Source: an uncultured Muribaculaceae bacterium
GTDB lineage: Bacteria > Bacteroidota > Bacteroidia > Bacteroidales > Muribaculaceae
Assembly: GCA_934590135.1 (NCBI GenBank)
Contig: CAKTOT010000102.1
Span: 1-7,418, forward strand
Length of the DNA: 7,418 nucleotides
Reading direction: 5' to 3'
This document shows positions 1-6,469 of this stretch, piece by piece. The notes under the pieces were generated by a model, which ran no database searches, had not been told where the DNA came from, and saw only the letters and a program-made list of their open reading frames with translations. Made by a program: the position numbers and the translations under genes. How positions within the stretch are numbered: the stretch's first letter is position 1; every line of letters begins with the position of its first letter.

Positions 1-990
1 ATTTTAGACAATGTAGGCAAGGCTTATGGAGACCATCAAATTTTTGATCATGCCACATTCACCATAAAACGAGGCGAAAAAGTTGCTTTTGTGGGCAAAA
101 ACGGTGAGGGTAAATCCACACTCGTCAAATGTATCATGGGCGAAATACCATATACGGGTACATTGAAGATAGGGCACAATGTCAAAATAGGATATTTTGC
201 ACAGAATCAGGCACAGATGCTTGATGGAGAACTTACGGTTTTCGACACCATAGATCGTGTCGCAGTAGGTGATATACGTACTAAAATCAGGGATATATTA
301 GGCGCTTTTATGTTTGGCGGCGAGGCTTCGGACAAGAAAGTAAAAGTACTTTCAGGCGGTGAGAAGACACGACTGGCTATGATACGATTACTGCTAGAGC
401 CTGTCAATCTTCTGATACTCGATGAACCCACCAATCACCTGGATATGAAGACAAAAGACATTCTCAAGCAGGCAATTAAAGACTTTACTGGCACCGTAAT
501 AGTTGTCAGCCACGACAGAGAATTCTTAGACGGTCTTGTCGAAAAAGTCTATGAATTTGGCCATGGCAAGGTGACGGAATGTCTTGGTGGGATTTATGAC
601 TTCCTTGAGCGCAAACGAATAGCCAGCCTTGGCGAACTTGAAAAACGTATGGTACAACAGCCGGTCAAACAAGATATGCCAAAGCCTCAAGCTACAGAGA
701 ATATATCCACAGAGAAATCTTTGGAGCCTAAACCGCGGCTAAGTTATGCCGAGCAGCGTGAACGTGACAAAGCCCTCCGCAGAGCATCTAAAAAGGTTGA
801 AGAGTCCGAAACCGAAGTATCTCGCCTTGAAGCGGCAGTCAAGGACATAGAACAACAGATCGCAGAAGGATCGACCGACCCGGAAATATACAATAGGCAT
901 GCAGCAGCCAATAAAGAGCTCGAAAACGCTATGAGCGTCTGGGAATTGGCAACGATGGATTACGAAGAACTCAAAGCCAAATACCAATAG
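1..990 (+). CDS. ABC-F family ATPase, C-terminal half (5' truncated by window edge)
   Basis: The reading frame is open from base 1, so the gene starts before the window. A GTG at 91 is not the start, because it falls just before the Walker A motif. The visible 329 residues hold the second nucleotide-binding domain: Walker A at about residues 32-40 (GKNGEGKST), Q-loop Q68, ABC signature LSGGE at 117-121, Walker B ending in LILDEPTNHLD with D141 and catalytic E142, and H-loop H171 in SHDRE. The signature and the DEPTNHLD form are typical of ABC-F proteins, soluble ATPases without membrane domains that act on ribosomes. After about residue 210 come a Pro/Lys-rich linker and a charged coiled-coil tail (about 235-329) like the C-terminal domain of Uup-type members. 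Whether it is a housekeeping translation factor or a resistance-type ABC-F cannot be told here; the sequence resembles the common Bacteroidales housekeeping form. The family call is firm, the exact role is not. Confidence 0.93.
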   Translation: MLDNVGKAYGDHQIFDHATFTIKRGEKVAFVGKNGEGKSTLVKCIMGEIPYTGTLKIGHNVKIGYFAQNQAQMLDGELTVFDTIDRVAVGDIRTKIRDILGAFMFGGEASDKKVKVLSGGEKTRLAMIRLLLEPVNLLILDEPTNHLDMKTKDILKQAIKDFTGTVIVVSHDREFLDGLVEKVYEFGHGKVTECLGGIYDFLERKRIASLGELEKRMVQQPVKQDMPKPQATENISTEKSLEPKPRLSYAEQRERDKALRRASKKVEESETEVSRLEAAVKDIEQQIAEGSTDPEIYNRHAAANKELENAMSVWELATMDYEELKAKYQ

Positions 991-1053
991 GGGTAAGAGA
1001 TTACGAGCTTTTTAGAAAATGGAAATGCAGCACAATAACGATATTCACAACCA

Positions 1054-1075
1054 TTATAATATGAAAGTATTATGA
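1054..1075 (+). promoter_or_regulatory. AT-rich hairpin and 5-codon ORF over the peptidase start codon
   Basis: The 81-nt gap after the ABC-F gene has no recognisable TAnnTTTG promoter box and no clear terminator. Its last bases can fold into a 9-bp stem (1054-1062 with 1067-1075, two of the pairs G-U) closed by a GAAA tetraloop, and this stem includes the ATG at 1072. The same bases hold a minimal ORF, ATG AAA GTA TTA TGA (1061-1075), whose stop overlaps the peptidase start as ATGA. Both may be chance in AT-rich sequence. If real, they would tune initiation of the peptidase. Confidence 0.2.
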
Positions 1076-3072
1076 GAACATTAACAACAATTATGACAAT
1101 GGCACTTACAGTGAGCGCCTTTGCCGCCACACCGCACGGGATCAACGTCGCCAATATCGACACCTCCGTAAATCCCGGTACCGATTTCTACAACTACGCA
1201 TGTGGCGGCTGGATTAAAGCCAATCCGCTGAAAGCCGAATATTCACGTTTCGGCACATTCGACCAACTCGGAGAACTTAATCGAAAACAGGTATACGATC
1301 TTGTTACCGGTCTTGACCCGAAGAAAGCGGTTAAAGGCTCAAACGAGCAGAAGATCGCAGATCTCTTTGCAATGGGTATGGATAGCGTTCGCCTTAATCG
1401 CGAAGGTGCTCAAGCTCTCCAGGCAGATCTCCGTCGTATCAACAACGCCAAACGCTCGGATATAGCCGCAATTCTTGGCGGCCTTCCCGGCGCATCCGGA
1501 TTCTTCGGAACGGGTACAGGTGCAGACATGATCAACTCCAGCATAAATGTAATGTACTGGCAGCAAGGGGGGCTCGGGCTGGGCGAAAGAGACTATTATA
1601 TCTCAACAGATCCACATGAACAAGCCGTACTCGATGCCTACAAAAAGTATCTAAACACCATAGCCACACTTGCCGGTTACAAAGTGAAAGATGCTCAACG
1701 TCTGGTCAACAACACAATTGCTATAGAGACTGCACTTGCCGAGGCAGCAACGACCAATGAGGGACTACGAGACCCGGGTGCAAACTACAACCCTATGAGC
1801 ATGGTTGAGGTTAATGCAAAGTATCCGCATATAGACTTCAATGCCTACTTTAAGGCTCAAGGCCTAAACTCTGTAGATAGTATCGTTATCGGACAACTGG
1901 GGTCCATAGCAGCTGTTGATTCGATACTTGCCAAGGCTTCGATACAATCTCTGCGAGATTATGTCGCAGCCGGGTACATATCCTCTGCAGCGTCATTCCT
2001 CAGTGATGATTTCATCAATGCGGGCTTCGAGCTGCAAAAGGCTGTTTCGGGCGTACAGCAAATGCAGCCCAGATGGAAGCGCGCGCTCAGTGTCCCTAAT
2101 GGCATGCTTGGTGAAGCGCTTGGCGAACTTTATGTAGCTAAATACTTCCCTGCAAGCTCAAAAGAGAAGATGCTGACTATGGTCAACAACCTCAAGACAG
2201 CCTTGGGGCAGCACATATCCAATCTCACGTGGATGAGCGAAGCAACCAAAGCTCGGGCACTGGAAAAGCTTAATGCCTTCACCGTAAAAATCGGTTATCC
2301 CGACAAATGGCGCGACTACTCGGCTTTGACCATTGATCCGGCACTTACTTATTGGGAGAATATCAAACAAGCGATGCTATTTGTTACAGCCCTTGATGTG
2401 GCCGACTATGGCAAACCTGTAGACAAAGCTCGCTGGTATATGACGCCACAAACGGTCAATGCATATTACTCGCCTTCAAGCAATGAAATATGCTTTCCTG
2501 CAGGAATACTTCAAGCTCCTTTCTTTGATCCCGAGGCAGACGATGCCCTCAACTATGGAGCCATCGGCGTCGTGATAGGACATGAAATGACCCATGGATT
2601 TGATGACCAAGGTCGGCAATTTGACAAGGATGGTAACTTCAAAGATTGGTGGGCACCCGAAGATGCCGAAGCGTTCAAGGCTCTTGCTGACAAACTTGTC
2701 GCTCAATTCGACAGCGTCATCGTCCTTGGCGATACGCATGCCAATGGTCGCCTGACCCTCGGTGAGAATATAGCCGACCAAGGCGGTCTTCGTGTAGCGT
2801 ATACTGCATATCACAACGCCTTGGGCGACAAGGGTGCGGATATTGACGGCTTTACCCCCGACCAGCGCTTCTATCTCTCTTATGCCAATGTATGGGCTGC
2901 CAATATTAGAGATGCCGAGATCCTTAAACGCACCAAGAGTGACCCGCACTCGCTTGGCCGTTGGCGCGTTAACGCCACCCTGCGCAACATTGAACCCTTC
3001 TTTGCGGCGTTCGGTATCAAGGAAGGAGACCCGATGTTCCGCAACCTCTCCGACCGAGTTATCATCTGGTAA
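1072..3072 (+). CDS. pepO: M13 family zinc metallopeptidase (neprilysin/PepO type), secreted
   Basis: A 666-residue zinc endopeptidase, about the usual length for bacterial M13 enzymes, predicted to cleave short peptides in the periplasm or at the cell surface. The N-terminus has Arg2, a hydrophobic stretch and an AFA-A type site near residues 16-19, which looks like a short signal peptide without a lipobox cysteine. The N-terminal M13 domain begins with DFYNYACGGW (about 38-47). The catalytic part shows the substrate-binding NAYY (463-466), the zinc motif HEMTH (H504, E505, H508), the third ligand motif ENIAD (E565, D569), and H626/R632 in the DPHSLGRWRVN stretch, with the spacing of neprilysin H711/R717. 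All key residues are present, so it should be active. The protein ends in Trp, as is common in M13, but lacks the Cys of the mammalian CxxW ending and has only two cysteines (44 and 474), so mammalian-type disulfides are absent. No Shine-Dalgarno is seen. A hairpin terminator follows, so it is probably transcribed apart from dnaN. Confidence 0.95.
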   Translation: MRTLTTIMTMALTVSAFAATPHGINVANIDTSVNPGTDFYNYACGGWIKANPLKAEYSRFGTFDQLGELNRKQVYDLVTGLDPKKAVKGSNEQKIADLFAMGMDSVRLNREGAQALQADLRRINNAKRSDIAAILGGLPGASGFFGTGTGADMINSSINVMYWQQGGLGLGERDYYISTDPHEQAVLDAYKKYLNTIATLAGYKVKDAQRLVNNTIAIETALAEAATTNEGLRDPGANYNPMSMVEVNAKYPHIDFNAYFKAQGLNSVDSIVIGQLGSIAAVDSILAKASIQSLRDYVAAGYISSAASFLSDDFINAGFELQKAVSGVQQMQPRWKRALSVPNGMLGEALGELYVAKYFPASSKEKMLTMVNNLKTALGQHISNLTWMSEATKARALEKLNAFTVKIGYPDKWRDYSALTIDPALTYWENIKQAMLFVTALDVADYGKPVDKARWYMTPQTVNAYYSPSSNEICFPAGILQAPFFDPEADDALNYGAIGVVIGHEMTHGFDDQGRQFDKDGNFKDWWAPEDAEAFKALADKLVAQFDSVIVLGDTHANGRLTLGENIADQGGLRVAYTAYHNALGDKGADIDGFTPDQRFYLSYANVWAANIRDAEILKRTKSDPHSLGRWRVNATLRNIEPFFAAFGIKEGDPMFRNLSDRVIIW

Positions 3073-3092
3073 AAAACAACTGATAATATATT

Positions 3093-3125
3093 GAGCCCGG
3101 AATTTGCCTCACAGATTCCGGGCTC
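3093..3125 (+). terminator. Intrinsic-terminator-like hairpin after the M13 peptidase
   Basis: A perfect 11-bp inverted repeat, GAGCCCGGAAT (3093-3103) and ATTCCGGGCTC (3115-3125), encloses an 11-nt loop 20 nt after the peptidase stop. The stem is GC-rich in its lower part. The run after it (TTGCTAAAATAAT) is only a weak T tract, so termination may be incomplete. Placement between two same-strand genes suits a terminator that separates the peptidase transcript from the dnaN operon. Confidence 0.8.
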
Positions 3126-3172
3126 TTGCTAAAATAATAGTCCGACAGCTACGTTATTATATAAAAAATCAC

Positions 3173-3180
3173 TAAATTTG
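3173..3180 (+). promoter_or_regulatory. Bacteroidota-type -7 promoter box for the dnaN operon
   Basis: TAAATTTG matches the Bacteroidota -7 consensus TAnnTTTG at every fixed base and sits about 95 nt before the dnaN ATG. A good TTTG -33 box is not visible: at the usual spacing the bases are TACG (3150-3153), which match at two of four and belong to the left arm of the inverted repeat. Transcription would start near 3184-3188, giving a leader of about 90 nt. It lies just after the peptidase terminator, as expected for the promoter of the dnaN-to-recN operon. Confidence 0.6.
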
Positions 3181-3192
3181 CGTATAAATACG
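3181..3192. promoter_or_regulatory. Small palindrome at the predicted transcription start
   Basis: CGTAT-AA-ATACG is a 5-bp inverted repeat with a 2-nt centre, directly after the -7 box and over the predicted start of transcription. Such a position would suit an operator for a dimeric repressor, but no regulator can be named and a 5-bp arm can occur by chance. Confidence 0.25.
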
Positions 3193-3234
3193 GCTTGATT
3201 AATACAATAGGAGAAAAACCTATGCTAATCAGGC
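3193..3234 (+). promoter_or_regulatory. dnaN leader hairpin hiding a Shine-Dalgarno and an in-frame upstream ATG
   Basis: Near the 5' end of the predicted mRNA, GCTTGATTA (3193-3201) pairs with TAATCAGGC (3226-3234), nine pairs including one G-U. Inside, ATAGG (3207-3211) pairs with CCTAT (3219-3223) around a 7-nt A-rich loop. The inner stem covers most of AGGAG (3209-3213), the best Shine-Dalgarno in the dnaN region, and the ATG at 3222, 8 nt after it. That ATG is in frame with dnaN and would add 18 residues. Function is inferred only from this geometry. Confidence 0.35.
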
Positions 3235-3275
3235 GTTTGATACAATTTACAGAATATATAATAACGTACAGATAT

Positions 3276-4403
3276 ATGAAATTCAACATTTCCAGCAAGA
3301 TTCTCTGCAATTTTGCATCATCAGTAGCCAAGGTAATCAACGATAAAAATGCTTTGACCATACTCAACAACTTCTACATGGAGTTGAACGGCGATATGCT
3401 CACATTGCGCGGTTCCAATACCGAAAATTCATTGACTGCTCACATCCCGGTCAATGAAGCTCAGGGCGAGGGAGCGGTGTGCATTGATGCATCCTCTTTG
3501 GTCAATATGCTCAAACAGATACCGGACCAAGGCATAACGATGGAGGTAGCCAATTCGCTCAATACCACCATTGAGTACTCCAGCGGTCGCTTTGAGTTTG
3601 TGGCGTTGGACGGCGCCGGCTATCCACGTATGGATGCAGAAGCTACAGAGGCAGAGGGCATTCAATTCCTGTGTACCGGCAATGAACTGCGCAAAGGCGT
3701 AGACTACACGTTGTTTGCGACCAGTAATGATGACTATCGTCAGCAAATGATGGGCATCTATTTCGATGCTAAGCCCGATAGCTTGACCTTTGTAGCAACA
3801 GATACACGCAAACTTGTAAAATACACTACCACAGAATGTGCTCCGGGCGCAGCGGCATCCTTCATTATGCCGCCTAAGGCTGCAGCCATTGTTCGCGGTC
3901 TCTTTGCAGACGATGAAAGTGTAAAAGTCAAAGTTACAGAAAAATATGCAGTCTTTGAAAGCGAAAACTATCTCTTTCAAATACAATTTATTCAGGGGCA
4001 GTATCCGGACATATCTCGTGTGATCCCGCGTAGCAACACATTGCAACTGACCGTTGATCGTCAGACGATGCTCAATGCCGTACGTCGTGTTAGTGTCTTT
4101 GTAGACCCGGCACACGGATTGCTCAAATTCCATATTACGCCGGACTATATCGATATGAAGACCGAGGACACCACAGCAATGAATTGCGCGCGTGATCGTG
4201 TACCTTGCTCGTTCACCGGAGACACGATGACCATCGGCTTTAGTGCGACTTTCCTTGTGGAAATACTGTCAACAATCACCACCGATGACGTTATTATCAG
4301 CCTCAGTGACCCCGGACGTCCCGGTATATTCCGTCCCAGCGAAAACGCCGAGGGAACAGATCTTGTCATGTTGCTGATGCCCATGACAATAAGCAACTTC
4401 TAA
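3276..4403 (+). CDS. dnaN: DNA polymerase III beta subunit (sliding clamp)
   Basis: A 375-residue beta clamp, close to the usual length in Bacteroidales. It forms a ring dimer around DNA and holds the replicative polymerase and repair enzymes on the template. Three repeated clamp domains are expected. Visible family signatures are the start MKFNISSK with VINDKNALTIL shortly after, GIYFD...LTFVATDTRKL (VATDTRKL at 173-180), GQYPDISRVIP, RRVSVF in domain 3, and the C-terminal LLMPM (MPM at 368-370), which contributes to the partner-binding pocket. The ATG at 3276 is chosen because it gives the conserved MKF start. In-frame starts at 3222 (ATG) and 3195 (TTG) would add 18 or 27 residues unlike other clamps. 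No Shine-Dalgarno precedes 3276, which is normal in this phylum. It is the first gene of the probable operon and, unlike in many bacteria, has no dnaA beside it in this window. Confidence 0.97.
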   Translation: MKFNISSKILCNFASSVAKVINDKNALTILNNFYMELNGDMLTLRGSNTENSLTAHIPVNEAQGEGAVCIDASSLVNMLKQIPDQGITMEVANSLNTTIEYSSGRFEFVALDGAGYPRMDAEATEAEGIQFLCTGNELRKGVDYTLFATSNDDYRQQMMGIYFDAKPDSLTFVATDTRKLVKYTTTECAPGAAASFIMPPKAAAIVRGLFADDESVKVKVTEKYAVFESENYLFQIQFIQGQYPDISRVIPRSNTLQLTVDRQTMLNAVRRVSVFVDPAHGLLKFHITPDYIDMKTEDTTAMNCARDRVPCSFTGDTMTIGFSATFLVEILSTITTDDVIISLSDPGRPGIFRPSENAEGTDLVMLLMPMTISNF

Positions 4404-4423
4404 CGACAAGTACATATATTCAG

Positions 4424-5206
4424 ATGAAACTAAAGCTGACACGGCCCTTGGTCTTTTTTGATCTTGAAACGACCGGCTTAAATGTGTTCAAAGACCGCAT
4501 AGTTGAAATATCGGTCCTGAAGCTTATGCCGGATGGATCCACTGAAGTAAAAACACGTCGGATCAACCCCGAGATGCATATTTCAGAAGAAGCTACGGCC
4601 GTTCATCATATAACGGATGAAGATGTCAAGGACGCGCCTACATTCAAGCAAATATCCAAATCCCTTGCCGGAATTTTTGAAGGCTGTGATATAGCCGGCT
4701 TCAATAGTACTCGATTTGATATTCCGATGCTGTGCATAGAATTCAAGAATGTAGGTATTGATTTTGACCTATCTCAGCGCAAGCTTGTCGATGTACAAAC
4801 CATATATCATAAAAAAGAGCCACGTGACCTGTCGGCAGCCTATCGCTTTTATTGTGAGAAAGATTTAGAAGATGCGCATTCGGCCGAGGCCGACATCGAG
4901 GCAACGTACGAAGTACTGATGGCCCAGCTGGATAAGTACGATGATGTACCCACGGATATTGAAGCGCTGAGTGATTATACCTCATTGGCCAAGCCCGGGA
5001 CACGCAATGTTGATATCTCAGGCAAATTGATATATGACGAAAAAGGTCGTGAGGTTATTAATTTTGGAAAAGACTCCAAAAACAAAATAGCTGAAGACTA
5101 TATTCGCGAGAATCCCGGATTTTACAATTGGGTCATGGAAAAAGATTTTTTGCCTGACACCAAAGAGGCCTTTAAGCGCATATACAATCGTATTACCGGT
5201 AAGTAG
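4424..5206 (+). CDS. DEDDh 3'-5' exonuclease (DnaQ/ExoX-like)
   Basis: A 260-residue nuclease of the DnaQ fold that removes nucleotides from DNA 3' ends using two metal ions. All five catalytic residues are seen: D13 and E15 in FFDLETTGL (Exo I), D99 in NSTRFD (Exo II), and H152 and D157 in HSAEAD (Exo III), making it a DEDDh enzyme. After about residue 185 the tail contains INFGKDSKNKIAEDYI...NPGFYNWVM, which resembles the small C-terminal domain of exodeoxyribonuclease X-type proteins. It starts 20 nt after dnaN, an arrangement I recognise from other Bacteroidales, so a role with the clamp in proofreading or repair is plausible. I see no clear clamp-binding motif of the QLxLF type. It could be the replicative proofreader (epsilon-like) or a repair exonuclease; the sequence does not decide, so no gene symbol is given. 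Confidence 0.93.
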   Translation: MKLKLTRPLVFFDLETTGLNVFKDRIVEISVLKLMPDGSTEVKTRRINPEMHISEEATAVHHITDEDVKDAPTFKQISKSLAGIFEGCDIAGFNSTRFDIPMLCIEFKNVGIDFDLSQRKLVDVQTIYHKKEPRDLSAAYRFYCEKDLEDAHSAEADIEATYEVLMAQLDKYDDVPTDIEALSDYTSLAKPGTRNVDISGKLIYDEKGREVINFGKDSKNKIAEDYIRENPGFYNWVMEKDFLPDTKEAFKRIYNRITGK

Positions 5207-5250
5207 TATATTTACAACTGTTTTCATTTATCGAAGCAAGACATTTTTGC

Positions 5251-6450
5251 ATGCTTAAAGGCAAGAAAATAATACTTGGTATAAGCGGCGGCATAGCTGC
5301 ATATAAATCTGTATATCTACTCCGGCTGTTAGTCAAAGAAGGTGCGCAGGTACAGGTTATCATTACGCCCAATGGTAAAGAGTTTATCACGCCGGTGACG
5401 CTGTCCACCCTAAGTGGACGTCCCGTTATCAGTGAGTTTTTCACCGCCAACACCGGGCAGTGGAATAGCCACGTAGACTTAGGCCTATGGGCAGATGCAA
5501 TGATTGTGGCGCCTGCAACGGCGTGTACTATGGCTAAAATGGCCAATGGAGTGGCAGACAATATGCTTGTCACCACATACTTGTCGGCACGCTGCCCCGT
5601 ATTTATAGCCCCGGCTATGGACTTTGATATGATGGCTCATCCGACCACGGTGCGGAACATCACATTGTTGCGTTCGTATGGTAATCATATAATAGAAGCA
5701 ACTTCCGGCGAACTTGCCAGCCACCTATGTGGCAAAGGGCGTATGGAAGAACCGGAAAAGATTGTGGCCGCCATCGACGATTTTTTTGCCAAAGAAAAAG
5801 ATTACGAAGGAAAGAAAATTATGATAACAGCCGGGCCTACACATGAAAAAATAGATCCGGTACGTTTCATTGGTAATTACTCCTCCGGTAAAATGGGTTA
5901 CGCCTTGGCTCGGGCGGCAGCCGAGCGTGGCGCAGATGTTACACTCGTTAGCGGGCCAGTATGTCTGACAATAGATCATCCTCGCGTTAAGGTCGTGTCA
6001 GTAGAGAGTGCACGCGAGATGCTTGCAGCTTCTCAAAAAGCCTTTGAAGATAGCGATATGGCAATTATGGCCGCAGCCGTAGCCGATTACGCACCCGAGA
6101 CGATTGCAGAAAAGAAAATTAAGCGAGAAACGGCAGGTATAGACAGCATACACTTGGTTAAAAATCCCGATATAGCAAAAACCTTGGGCGAGGCAAAACG
6201 TCCCGGACAACTTGTCGTGGGTTTTGCTCTTGAAACAAATGACGTCGAGTTGAATGCTATGGATAAATTACATCGTAAAAAGTTGGACGCAATAGTACTC
6301 AACAGTTTGACAAATCCGGGCACATGTTTCGGGTTCGACACCAACCAAGTATCGGTTATGACGAATTACGGCACAATCCTGCAGACCGGAGTCGAAAGTA
6401 AAAGTGTTATTGCCGACGAGATTCTTACTGTGCTTAAAGGTTTGTTTTGA
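5251..6450 (+). CDS. coaBC: Bifunctional phosphopantothenoylcysteine decarboxylase / phosphopantothenate-cysteine ligase
   Basis: A 399-residue two-domain enzyme of coenzyme A synthesis. The C-terminal CoaB part joins 4'-phosphopantothenate to cysteine using CTP, and the N-terminal FMN-dependent CoaC part decarboxylates the product to 4'-phosphopantetheine. CoaC (about 1-180) shows GISGGIAAYKS, catalytic H74 in SHVDL, PATACT (88-93), PAMDFDM and C160 in the LCGKGRM active-site flap. CoaB (about 186-399) shows ITAGPTHEKIDPVRFIGN, N209 with YSSGKMG (210-216), AAAVADYAP (274-282) and the KKIKR lysines (288-292), matching E. coli N210 and K289 regions. D124 stands where E. coli Dfp has catalytic N125 (PAMN); as far as I recall, Asp here is common in Bacteroidota, so I do not read it as inactivation. 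It lies 44 nt after the exonuclease, with no clear Shine-Dalgarno. Confidence 0.97.
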   Translation: MLKGKKIILGISGGIAAYKSVYLLRLLVKEGAQVQVIITPNGKEFITPVTLSTLSGRPVISEFFTANTGQWNSHVDLGLWADAMIVAPATACTMAKMANGVADNMLVTTYLSARCPVFIAPAMDFDMMAHPTTVRNITLLRSYGNHIIEATSGELASHLCGKGRMEEPEKIVAAIDDFFAKEKDYEGKKIMITAGPTHEKIDPVRFIGNYSSGKMGYALARAAAERGADVTLVSGPVCLTIDHPRVKVVSVESAREMLAASQKAFEDSDMAIMAAAVADYAPETIAEKKIKRETAGIDSIHLVKNPDIAKTLGEAKRPGQLVVGFALETNDVELNAMDKLHRKKLDAIVLNSLTNPGTCFGFDTNQVSVMTNYGTILQTGVESKSVIADEILTVLKGLF

Positions 6451-6457
6451 AGGGAAT

Positions 6458-6461
6458 AAGG
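6458..6461 (+). promoter_or_regulatory. Shine-Dalgarno-like site deciding the porD start
   Basis: AAGG lies 8 nt before the ATG at 6470, within the purine-rich stretch AAGGATAAGAAT. It supports this ATG over the in-frame GTG at 6404, which lies inside coaBC and would place 22 extra residues before the signal peptide. Confidence 0.55.
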
Positions 6462-6469
6462 ATAAGAAT

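Larger units (their letters stand above)
3150..3268. repeat. Perfect 14-bp inverted repeat flanking the dnaN promoter and leader
   Basis: TACGTTATTATATA at 3150-3163 is the exact reverse complement of 3255-3268. The 91 nt between the arms hold the putative -7 box (3173-3180), the small palindrome (3181-3192) and the leader hairpin (3193-3234). The right arm ends 7 nt before the dnaN ATG. The left arm lies where a -33 box would be. The match is read directly from the sequence; its role is unknown. It could be the boundaries of an invertible segment, paired protein-binding sites, or the outer stem of an RNA if transcription starts further upstream. No recombinase gene is in the window. Confidence 0.6.

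Noticed and set aside
91..93. GTG at 91 as the start of the ABC-F gene
   Set aside because: It sits immediately before Walker A, and the frame stays open with good ABC-domain sequence to base 1.
2476..2949. 157-codon open frame on the minus strand opposite the M13 catalytic region
   Set aside because: It lies opposite the zinc-binding motifs of an intact peptidase, resembles no protein family I know and is best explained as a shadow.
3195..3275. N-terminal extension of dnaN from the TTG at 3195 (27 extra residues)
   Set aside because: Conserved clamp sequence begins with MKF at 3276; the TTG lies inside the predicted leader hairpin and close to the predicted transcription start. The ATG at 3222 is kept only as a finding.
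3073..3275. Origin of replication or DnaA boxes near dnaN
   Set aside because: No TTATnCACA-type boxes are visible in either orientation and dnaA is not adjacent.
3429..4133. 234-codon open frame on the minus strand opposite dnaN
   Set aside because: It is antisense to a strongly conserved gene, Cys/His/Arg-rich as shadow frames often are, and has no recognisable domain or promoter.
5059..5066. TAATTTTG, a match to the -7 consensus inside the exonuclease gene, as a promoter for coaBC
   Set aside because: The motif is short and expected by chance in coding DNA, there is no -33 box, and it lies about 185 nt before coaBC within a tightly spaced operon.
6404..6469. GTG start for the DUF4835 protein inside coaBC
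   Set aside because: It would bury the signal peptide 22 residues into the protein; the ATG at 6470 has a Shine-Dalgarno-like AAGG and gives a normal signal peptide.
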